The notes under the pieces are model-generated. The model was not told where the DNA came from. It did no database searches and worked only from the letters and a program-made list of their open reading frames with translations. A stretch of DNA of 11,840 nucleotides from an uncultured Lachnospiraceae bacterium (GTDB lineage: Bacteria > Bacillota > Clostridia > Lachnospirales > Lachnospiraceae), in NCBI GenBank assembly GCA_937950565.1, contig CALFCS010000098.1:1-11840 (forward strand), given 5' to 3'. Shown here in pieces: positions 6,717 to 11,840 of the stretch (position 1 is its first letter; each line of letters begins with the position of its first letter). The position numbers and the translations under genes were made by a program.

Positions 6717-7817
6717 ATGGAAAAACAATTTCCGAAGAATGTAAGACAGATAGGAAATGTAAGTGATGAGCCAAAGATATACGTAGAAGATTACGTAGAT
6801 ACATATTTGAGCCAGCTCAGGACAAGAGCTGCAGATAAACCGCTTGCGGCAGGGCTTGCGGGTGAAATTACAATGCAGGAGGGACAGGCTGTTGTCTATA
6901 TATCCGGGGCGATTCAGATGAAGGAAATTAAAATCGACGGTACGGAAATACAGATTGAAAAGGACACACAGGAAGAATTGGAAAAAGATATGAAAAAATA
7001 TTTCCCCAAATCGGATATGGTAGGCTGGTGCCTGATAGAGAGCGGCCATCCTATGAGCCTGAACCGTGGGGCGAACAAGATTCATGGGAAATTGTTTGGA
7101 AAGGAAAACAGTGTCTTTATCTGGAGAGATGCTGTTGAAAATGACGAAATGTTTTCCGCCTATAAGTATGGTGAGCTGATGCAGATGGGAGGACATTATA
7201 TTTATTACGAAAAAAATCCCGATATGCAGAATTATATGATAAGTACACGCAGACAGAATGGCGTTACACCCAGTGAAATGGTTGAGGATCGAGCTGCAAA
7301 GGATTTTCGTAGTACAATAAGGGAGAAGACAGAATATAAAAGCCGGCATCGTAATTCGGGAATGCTGTATGTGACGAGTATTCTTCTTGTTGTAGTTGTA
7401 TTGGCAATTGGTATCTCAACCGTGAATAACTTTGATAAGATGACATCTGTTCAGACTTCTCTGGAATCCCTGACACGTTCTGTAAATGGCACGAGCGGGG
7501 AAAATATAGAATCAAAAGAGGAAAATGCAGATGGACAAGCAGCGGGCCAGGAGACGGCAGGAGATGTTGTGCAGGCTTCAGAGGAAATCCCGCTGCCGGA
7601 GAAAACGGAACCGGAGATTAAGCCGGAGGCTGCTGCTGCGGGGGCAGATGATTCGCTTGGCGCGGAAGACTTTTATACCGTGAAAAAGGGAGATACACTG
7701 GATAGTATTAGTATAAAATTATATGGAGACAGGGGCCATGTGGAAGCTATCTGTAAGATGAATGGCCTGTCCGACGGGAATCTTATATTCATTGGACAAA
7801 AATTGTTGTTGCCATAA
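6717..7817 (+). CDS. Single-pass membrane protein with C-terminal LysM domain
   Basis: This 366-residue protein has three parts. Residues 1 to about 205 form a soluble domain I cannot assign with confidence. A membrane segment follows at 216-236, preceded by basic residues (REKTEYKSRHR), so the N-terminal domain should be cytoplasmic and the rest outside. After an acidic, low-complexity linker (about 240-315), a LysM domain (FYTVKKGDTLDSISIKLYG at 319-337, ending IGQKLLLP) should bind peptidoglycan. The N-terminal part contains MVGWCLIESGHP (101-112), then a long strand-like run and GHYIYYEKN (159-167). This is vaguely like JAB/MPN folds but lacks a complete set of metal ligands. The ATG is set by GAGGTG at 6704-6709. 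The DUF5711-like and CvpA-like genes follow on the same strand, suggesting an envelope role, perhaps linking the cell wall to a cytoplasmic partner. Confidence 0.85.
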   Translation: MEKQFPKNVRQIGNVSDEPKIYVEDYVDTYLSQLRTRAADKPLAAGLAGEITMQEGQAVVYISGAIQMKEIKIDGTEIQIEKDTQEELEKDMKKYFPKSDMVGWCLIESGHPMSLNRGANKIHGKLFGKENSVFIWRDAVENDEMFSAYKYGELMQMGGHYIYYEKNPDMQNYMISTRRQNGVTPSEMVEDRAAKDFRSTIREKTEYKSRHRNSGMLYVTSILLVVVVLAIGISTVNNFDKMTSVQTSLESLTRSVNGTSGENIESKEENADGQAAGQETAGDVVQASEEIPLPEKTEPEIKPEAAAAGADDSLGAEDFYTVKKGDTLDSISIKLYGDRGHVEAICKMNGLSDGNLIFIGQKLLLP

Positions 7818-7835
7818 GGGAAAATGTGGTATAAT
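7806..7835 (+). promoter_or_regulatory. Extended -10 promoter in repeat copy 1
   Basis: TATAAT at 7830-7835 is preceded by TGG (extended -10), with TTGTTG at 7806-7811 as a possible -35, 18 bases upstream and inside the end of the LysM gene. It could serve the DUF5711-like and CvpA-like genes. Confidence 0.5.
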
Positions 7836-7963
7836 GTGAACACTTGGCGAGGTATTGCTCGAGCCTAGTGAGAGCATATGCCCTTGTGGTATAATGTGAA
7901 CACTTGGCGAGGTATTGCTCGAGCCTAGTGAGAACATATGCCCTTGGGGTATATTATATTCAC
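7825..7963 (+). repeat. 60-bp tandem duplication with promoter element and hairpin
   Basis: Two adjacent 60-base units (7825-7884 and 7885-7944) differ at only one base (G7874 against A7934). A decayed third start (7945-7963) matches the unit at 13 of 19 positions. Each full unit holds an extended -10 element TGGTATAAT, followed by an imperfect hairpin whose arms are CACTTGGCGAG and CTCGAGCCTAGTG around a GTATTG loop. The near identity points to a recent duplication or active homogenisation. A transcript from either -10 would begin at or just before the hairpin, so the unit looks like a promoter plus structured 5' leader. Confidence 0.9.
7887..7895 (+). promoter_or_regulatory. Extended -10 promoter in repeat copy 2
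   Basis: TATAAT (7890-7895) with TGG before it, identical to copy 1. No good -35 box lies 16-18 bases upstream, so activity would depend on the extended -10. It would give a leader of about 90 bases before the proposed start of the next gene. Confidence 0.45.
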
Positions 7964-7975
7964 AAAACACGAATG

Positions 7976-7982
7976 AAAGGAA
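7976..7982 (+). promoter_or_regulatory. Ribosome binding site that favours a TTG start at 7991
   Basis: AAAGGAA lies 8 bases before a TTG codon at 7991. The ATG at 7973 and the TTG at 7904 in the same frame have no Shine-Dalgarno site, and the latter lies inside the 60-bp repeat. Confidence 0.5.
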
Positions 7983-7990
7983 TCTGTGTA

Positions 7991-9241
7991 TTGCAGCGAA
8001 AGAATAAAAATTTGCATGTAGTAAAGAGTATAGAAGAACGAACGGACAAGCTCATGAAGGATATTATGAGTGACGGGAATGGTGGAGATGGACAGACAGA
8101 CAGTCCGGATGAGCAGATCCGGCAGCACAGAAAACGGGTTACCCGAAAGACAGTGATTGTGTGCATAACAGTTTTGGTAGTTGTGACTGCGTTGTTTTTG
8201 TTTATACAGCTTCAGACTTACACGAAAGTAAGAACAATAGATACTTACACAATTGCCGGGGCGGCAGACAGTAATTATAAACAATTTGCAGATGGGGTTC
8301 TTAAGTACAGCAGAGATGGAATCTCGTATCTGAACCAGAATGGGGAAGAACAATGGAATCAGGCTTATCAGATAAAGAATCCCTTTGTAGTTACAAACAC
8401 AACATCTGCGGCGGTTGCAGATAAAGGTGGCAATGACATTATTGTTTTCAGGGAAGAGGGAGTAAAAGGAGAAATCCATACGACACTTCCGATTCAGAAA
8501 ATTACAGTATCCGAGCAGGGGATTGTATGTGCCATTTTGAAACAAGAAAATATGCCCAAAATCATATGTTATGATATGGCGGGAAATGTTCTGGTGGAGC
8601 ATAAAGCCTCTGCGGAAGGAATGGGTTATCCGCTGAATGTATCCATATCTCCAAATGGAGAAGTTGTGCAGGCATTGTATCTGTATACAAGAGACGGAAA
8701 GATTACATCCAAGGTCGTCTATTACAATTTTGCGGAAGCAGGGGAAGATCAGACAGACCGTCAGGTGACATATGAAGAATATGAAAATACCATTATGGCG
8801 GAAGGATTTTTCATGTCCCAGAATGTATCGGTTGCAGCGGGAGATAATTGTCTGCTTATCTATAAGGGGAACGATGTGCCGAAGGAGACTGTGAAGATTG
8901 AGCTGAAAAAAGAAATAAAAAGTGTATTTCACAGTGATAAATACATTGGCCTGGTTTTGAAAAATACGGGAAAGGGCGGTTATGAGCTGCGCTTGTATGA
9001 TATGGCGGGAAAGCAGATTCTTTCCGAAGATTTTTCCGGGGATTACGGCAATGTGAAAATGTGCGGAAACCAGGTGATTATGTATGACAGGACCAGATGT
9101 TGTATTTTTACCAGGCGGGGAATACATAAATTTCAGGGAGAAGCAGATAATACGATTTTAGAAATTTTCCCGGTGTCGGGGATTAATAAATACATTATGA
9201 TGAATACAAACGGTATGGAACATATCCGGATTGTAAAGTAA
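7991..9241 (+). CDS. DUF5711-like single-pass membrane protein with beta-propeller-like exterior
   Basis: This 416-residue protein (counted from TTG 7991; 422 if ATG 7973 is used) has a charged, basic cytoplasmic tail of about 50 residues, one membrane helix (about 53-73, VIVCITVLVVVTALFLFI) and a long exported part. That part is built of short strand-like blocks with repeated phrases such as YDMAGNVLVEHKA, LYDMAGKQILSED and GISYLNQNGEEQWNQ. These resemble blades of a PQQ/WD-type beta-propeller, where each blade reports a value and a change of state. Its pattern and neighbours fit the DUF5711 family described from Lachnospiraceae, whose function is unknown. I see no catalytic motif. It starts just after the 60-bp tandem repeats and ends 9 bases before the CvpA-like gene, so these two are surely co-transcribed. 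The start codon is uncertain. Confidence 0.8.
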   Translation: MQRKNKNLHVVKSIEERTDKLMKDIMSDGNGGDGQTDSPDEQIRQHRKRVTRKTVIVCITVLVVVTALFLFIQLQTYTKVRTIDTYTIAGAADSNYKQFADGVLKYSRDGISYLNQNGEEQWNQAYQIKNPFVVTNTTSAAVADKGGNDIIVFREEGVKGEIHTTLPIQKITVSEQGIVCAILKQENMPKIICYDMAGNVLVEHKASAEGMGYPLNVSISPNGEVVQALYLYTRDGKITSKVVYYNFAEAGEDQTDRQVTYEEYENTIMAEGFFMSQNVSVAAGDNCLLIYKGNDVPKETVKIELKKEIKSVFHSDKYIGLVLKNTGKGGYELRLYDMAGKQILSEDFSGDYGNVKMCGNQVIMYDRTRCCIFTRRGIHKFQGEADNTILEIFPVSGINKYIMMNTNGMEHIRIVK

Positions 9242-9250
9242 GGAGAACGT

Positions 9251-10156
9251 ATGAATGCAGTTTTAGCAGTGACAGGAGTGGTTGTTTTTACAGGATTTTT
9301 GTTGGGTGTGTATCGCGGGGCAGTGAGGATTTCGGTGTCTCTTCTGACAACGCTTATTACACTTGTGGTAGTAACGTTTGCAACACCGTACGTAACAGAA
9401 TTATTAATTAAATTCACGCCGCTTGACGACATGATAGAGAAGCAGATTAGCAGTACCATGGCGAGCGCCGCTGTTTCTCTTGCAGAGGATGAAAGTGGAG
9501 GCGGAATGTCAGAAGAAAACGTGCGGAAAGTCTTAGGGGCTGCAGGTGTGACGGAAGAACAGCTGAATGGATATGGCATTAGCATCAGTGATATTGCGGA
9601 AGGAAAAGTTGGTGGAGAAGAATTGGCAAAGCACGGAATTTCTAATAGTATTCTGGATGGTCTGAAGGCAGGGGGAAAGCCGAAGGAGGAAACGGACGTT
9701 GAGATTCCGAGAGAGGTTCAGGAGGCAGCAATTGAAGGCTCGGATATGCCGGAGTTGTACAAAAACCTTCTCACAACAAATAATAATGATGAAATCTATG
9801 AAAAGCTGGGGGTAGAGAGCTTTACCCAGTATGTGGGAATCTTTCTCTCGAAGCTGATTATAAAAGTCGTGGCATTTCTGTGTACATTTATACTGGTGAC
9901 AATTGTTCTGCGGGCGATTGTATTTGCTTTAAATGTAGTTGCAGAGCTTCCGGTTCTTGGTTTTGTGAACAGGATATTCGGTGGCGCAATCGGAGCCGTA
10001 TGTGCCCTTTTTGTTATATGGGTAGTGTTTGTTATTGTAACTGTATTATATACAACACCGTTGGGAAAAGAGATATATAATATGATACAGGCGGATGAGA
10101 TTACAAGAATGCTTTATCAATACAATCCGATTCTAGGGCTGGCGACAAGGCTTTAG
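9251..10156 (+). CDS. CvpA-family membrane protein with large insertion
   Basis: CvpA-family proteins are small multi-pass membrane proteins linked to colicin V production in E. coli and, more generally, to envelope stress. The family core is visible: two N-terminal membrane helices (about 2-20 and 28-48), a third at about 197-228, and a fourth at about 245-267. The hallmark stretch LPVLGFVNRIFGGAIGAV lies at 233-250. At 301 residues the protein is well above the usual 160-180. The extra length is a soluble, acidic insertion of about 130 residues (60-190) between helices 2 and 3, which I do not recognise. AAGGAG lies before the ATG, overlapping the upstream stop region. It is the last gene of the envelope cluster and is followed by a hairpin terminator. 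Confidence 0.85.
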   Translation: MNAVLAVTGVVVFTGFLLGVYRGAVRISVSLLTTLITLVVVTFATPYVTELLIKFTPLDDMIEKQISSTMASAAVSLAEDESGGGMSEENVRKVLGAAGVTEEQLNGYGISISDIAEGKVGGEELAKHGISNSILDGLKAGGKPKEETDVEIPREVQEAAIEGSDMPELYKNLLTTNNNDEIYEKLGVESFTQYVGIFLSKLIIKVVAFLCTFILVTIVLRAIVFALNVVAELPVLGFVNRIFGGAIGAVCALFVIWVVFVIVTVLYTTPLGKEIYNMIQADEITRMLYQYNPILGLATRL

Positions 10157-10200
10157 AAAGGGATAGAAAGCTGCATATTGGAAGAAAAGTGATGAAGAAG

Positions 10201-10242
10201 GCCGGAATTAGCATGAAAAATGCGGATTCCGGCTATTATTAT
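10201..10242 (+). terminator. Hairpin terminator after the CvpA-like gene
   Basis: GCCGGAAT (10201-10208) pairs with ATTCCGGC (10226-10233). Inside, GCAT (10211-10214) pairs with ATGC (10220-10223) around a GAAAA loop, with a 2x2 internal loop between the stems. A T-rich but interrupted tail (TATTATTAT) follows. Confidence 0.75.
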
Positions 10243-10310
10243 GGGCAGGAGGCAATGGTTCAGGCATATATTTACAAAGAGTACAGCCCAGAATTTTCAA
10301 TAGTATTTTG

Positions 10311-10341
10311 TCTAAGTATTCTAAGATTCTAAGTTTCTAAG
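10311..10341 (+). repeat. Four TCTAAG hexamers in tandem
   Basis: TCTAAG occurs at 10311, 10320, 10328 and 10336 (spacing 9, 8, 8), about 20 bases upstream of the probable -35 box of the nuclease gene. This could be a binding array for a regulator; that is inference. Confidence 0.6.
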
Positions 10342-10361
10342 CATTTTTATGAAATGAGATA

Positions 10362-10390
10362 TAGACAGCTGATATGAGATATGCTAATAT
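10362..10390 (+). promoter_or_regulatory. Possible promoter of the PD-(D/E)XK nuclease gene
   Basis: TAATAT (10385-10390) with TGC before it (extended -10) lies 17 bases after TAGACA (10362-10367). The start would be near 10397, giving a leader of about 168 bases that contains two hairpins. Confidence 0.4.
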
Positions 10391-10432
10391 TGATTCACAA
10401 TCATTTCAACCGTTCTGGTTGGAAAAAGATTC

Positions 10433-10453
10433 ATTGTACAGTATTCGTACAAT
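10433..10453. repeat. Perfect inverted repeat in the leader of the nuclease gene
   Basis: ATTGTAC (10433-10439) and GTACAAT (10447-10453) are perfect complements around a 7-base loop. A second hairpin, CAACC (10407-10411) with GGTTG (10417-10421), lies just upstream. Either could be an operator or an RNA element. Confidence 0.5.
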
Positions 10454-10548
10454 TATCCAATGTTTATTTGAAACATTTATTCGAAACTTGAAAATTTATT
10501 AATGAAATTTTACCAGGGAAATTTTATTAATAAAGCACTATCAGCGAA

Positions 10549-10554
10549 AAGGAG
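10549..10554 (+). promoter_or_regulatory. Ribosome binding site that fixes the ATG at 10565
   Basis: AAGGAG lies 10 bases before ATG 10565. An in-frame ATG at 10502 has no Shine-Dalgarno site and would add 21 basic, non-conserved-looking residues. Confidence 0.6.
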
Positions 10555-10564
10555 AAAATTGCCT

Positions 10565-11605
10565 ATGAGTAACAACTTACAAAAGTATTTTCCTATGATT
10601 CGGAGTCGGGAGGAGATTCTCTGTGAAATCAAGGAAAAAGAAAATCTGAAGAAAATTTATGAAGGCTGGAATCTGGAACAGCAGGAAGAATTCCTGGATT
10701 TCTGTACCGGGGTGAGAGGGGTAAAACTGCTTTATGATTCTTTCTTTAAAGAAATCATGAACCCAGAGAATGTACCGGAACGTCTGGAGGAGGTATTATC
10801 CCTTATTTTCAAACAGAAAGTAAGGATATTGAAAGTCCTGCCGAACGATTCGAGCCGCATTGCAGATGAAAGCTCCCTGTTGATTATGGACATTGTTGTG
10901 GAACTTGTTGACGGAAGCATTGTGAATGTCGAGGTGCAAAAAATCGGTTATGCATTTCCTGGCCAGCGAAGCGCCTGCTATTCTGCCGATTTGCTGCTTC
11001 GTCAGTATAAGCGTCTGAAAAACCGAAAGGGAAAGAAGTTCAGTTACCGGGATATTAAGAATGTCTGTACTATTGTCTTTTTTGAAAAAAGTACAAGGGA
11101 ATTTCATGTATTTCCAAATGATTACATCCACAATATCAAGCCAAAATCAGATACCGGAATAGAGATAGAATTGCTGCAGGAATTCTTCTTCATTCCACTT
11201 GACATCTTCCGGGATATTCGTCAAAATAAGGGTATAAGTAACCGGTTGGAGGCATGGCTGACGTTCCTGGGAGAGGATGATCCGGAGGAGATAACAAAAC
11301 TGCTGGAAACCTATCCGGAGTTCAAGGAACTGTATCAGGATGTATACAGGATGTGCCAGAACACAGAGAAGGTGATGGAGATGTTTTCAGAGGAATTGAG
11401 AATACTGGACCATAATACAGTGGAGTATATGGTGGATGAAATGCAGAAGGAGATAGATGGCCTGCAAGGACAGCTTGCGGAGAAAGAGAGGGAAGCGGCA
11501 GAGAAGCTTGCAGAGAAAGAGAAGGAAGCGGCAGAGAAGCTTGCAGAGAAAGATGAAGTGATTGCGGCTTTGGAGAGACAGCTCGCGGAGGTGTCTGGAA
11601 AGTAG
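10565..11605 (+). CDS. PD-(D/E)XK nuclease-family protein (Rpn/PDDEXK_2-like 'transposase')
   Basis: This 346-residue protein (start at ATG 10565) matches the group annotated as 'PD-(D/E)XK nuclease family transposase', related to the recombination-promoting nucleases (Rpn). The N-terminal part shows LYDSFFKEIM (57-66) and the nuclease core: Asp109 (in LIMDIVVE), then Glu123 and Gln125 in the IVNVEVQKIG strand (119-128), followed by PGQRSACYSADLLLRQY (132-148). Gln in place of the usual Lys is normal for this group. After the core come FHVFPND (180-186) and a helical segment. The C-terminal 55 residues form a charged coiled coil containing three 11-residue repeats (about 304-336). Family members act as DNA endonucleases in recombination, and many copies occur in gut Clostridia. 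No partner gene or terminal inverted repeats are visible, so 'transposase' should not be taken literally. Confidence 0.85.
   Translation: MSNNLQKYFPMIRSREEILCEIKEKENLKKIYEGWNLEQQEEFLDFCTGVRGVKLLYDSFFKEIMNPENVPERLEEVLSLIFKQKVRILKVLPNDSSRIADESSLLIMDIVVELVDGSIVNVEVQKIGYAFPGQRSACYSADLLLRQYKRLKNRKGKKFSYRDIKNVCTIVFFEKSTREFHVFPNDYIHNIKPKSDTGIEIELLQEFFFIPLDIFRDIRQNKGISNRLEAWLTFLGEDDPEEITKLLETYPEFKELYQDVYRMCQNTEKVMEMFSEELRILDHNTVEYMVDEMQKEIDGLQGQLAEKEREAAEKLAEKEKEAAEKLAEKDEVIAALERQLAEVSGK
11473..11553 (+). repeat. 33-bp in-frame repeats encoding coiled-coil units
   Basis: A unit with a 33-base period appears as a partial divergent copy (from 11473), a copy at 11495-11527 and a copy from 11528. The last two share 26 identical bases. 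Each encodes LAEKE(K/R)EAAEK or a variant. Because 33 is a multiple of three, copy number can change without breaking the frame. Confidence 0.85.
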
Positions 11606-11633
11606 CATAGTTTAAGTATGAAATTATAGCAAG

Positions 11634-11667
11634 AATATCCAGTGGCATATTGGTCGCCGGATATTTT
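11634..11667 (+). terminator. Probable terminator of the nuclease gene
   Basis: AATATCC (11634-11640) pairs with GGATATT (11659-11665), with GGC/GCC pairing inside and a short T-run (11664-11667). It lies 28 bases after the stop codon. The stem is AT-rich, so termination may be partial. Confidence 0.5.
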
Positions 11668-11840
11668 GCGTGAAAATGGTAACGTTGTAAAAAAATATAA
11701 AAAACCTCTTGATAATGGAAGTCGATTTTTGTCCTGTCTTGTGTATCACGGAAGTGCCTGTTTTACAGGCTTTCCGGGGCATCACTCATTTTGTCTGGTA
11801 TTGTAAAGCAGTGTCAGATTTGTCGTAAATGTCGTAAATT
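11668..11840. other. Right-edge non-coding sequence
   Basis: No gene is supported. It holds a hairpin (GGAA-GT-GCCTG at 11750-11760 with CAGGC-T-TTCC at 11766-11775) and, at the very end, two adjacent GTCGTAAAT units (11822-11830 and 11831-11839) that may continue past the window. Confidence 0.4.

Larger units (their letters stand above)
10157..10564. other. 408-base gap without a gene, AT-rich and repeat-rich
   Basis: Nothing here looks protein-coding. From left to right it contains the terminator of the CvpA-like gene (10201-10242), four TCTAAG hexamers (10311-10341), a 20-bp-spaced direct repeat of ATGAGATAT (10354-10382), a possible extended -10 promoter (10362-10390), two hairpins (10407-10421 and 10433-10453), a 13-bp-period repeat (TTTATTTGAAAC at 10463-10474, TTTATTCGAAAC at 10476-10487), and the ribosome site of the next gene. 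Confidence 0.7.

Noticed and set aside
6405..7349. Long minus-strand open frame (314 codons)
   Set aside because: It runs across the end of the transketolase gene, a strong terminator and the start of the LysM gene, with no recognisable domain; it is a shadow.
7825..7944. 60-bp repeats as a CRISPR array
   Set aside because: The units abut directly with no variable spacers, and no cas gene is near.
7719..7970. Minus-strand frame encoding a repeated peptide across the 60-bp units
   Set aside because: The peptide repeat follows only because 60 is a multiple of three; no ribosome site or promoter supports it.
7904..7990. TTG at 7904 as start of the DUF5711-like protein
   Set aside because: It lies inside the tandem repeat hairpin with no ribosome site; the TTG at 7991, or the ATG at 7973, is better.
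7925..9127. 400-codon minus-strand open frame opposite the DUF5711-like gene
   Set aside because: Its translation is rich in Cys, His, Ile and Phe with no domain, while the plus strand has a membrane helix and orderly exported domain.
10502..10564. ATG at 10502 as start of the nuclease gene
   Set aside because: No ribosome site; AAGGAG at 10549-10554 points to ATG 10565.
11322..11648. Minus-strand frame with repeated Leu/Pro/Ser peptide
   Set aside because: It is the antisense of the coiled-coil repeats of the nuclease gene.

Overview
The window looks like chromosomal DNA from a Gram-positive, probably anaerobic member of the Clostridia, most likely Lachnospiraceae. I infer this from purine-rich Shine-Dalgarno sites, sigma-A-type promoters, moderate GC content, a transketolase split into two genes, and the trio LysM protein / DUF5711-like protein / CvpA-like protein. 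Family names come from recognising residues by eye; no database search was run.

Left part (1-3888): a short left edge holds a strong leftward promoter that overlaps the -35 box of the rightward pfkA promoter. A rightward cluster follows: a phosphofructokinase of the Lys124 type, dnaX (DNA polymerase III tau), a YbaB/EbfC nucleoid protein, and recR. The dnaX-ybaB-recR order is a classic bacterial replication/repair cluster. No terminator is visible between pfkA and dnaX, so glycolysis and replication genes may share a transcript.

Middle (3889-6519): a good promoter, with an inverted repeat over its -35 box, drives transaldolase (tal) and the two transketolase halves (N then C, overlapping by 13 bases). 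This is a compact operon for the non-oxidative pentose phosphate pathway, and it ends in a textbook terminator. Together with phosphofructokinase it links C5, C6 and C3 sugar phosphates.

Right-centre (6520-10242): a short spacer rich in inverted repeats is followed by three membrane or envelope genes: a single-pass protein with a C-terminal LysM domain, a single-pass protein with a large beta-rich extracellular part (DUF5711-like), and a CvpA-family protein with a large insertion. Between the first two lies a nearly perfect 60-bp tandem duplication. Each copy carries an extended -10 promoter element and a hairpin. A hairpin terminator ends the cluster.

Right end (10243-11840): an AT-rich 408-base gap with several short repeats and hairpins leads into a PD-(D/E)XK nuclease-family gene of the type annotated as 'transposase' (Rpn/PDDEXK_2-like). 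Its C-terminus is a repeat-built coiled coil. This looks like an accessory gene beside a housekeeping block. I see no CRISPR array, tRNA, rRNA or complete insertion sequence. The most distinctive features are the 60-bp promoter/hairpin duplication, the LysM protein with its unrecognised cytoplasmic domain, and the repeat-rich control region of the nuclease gene.
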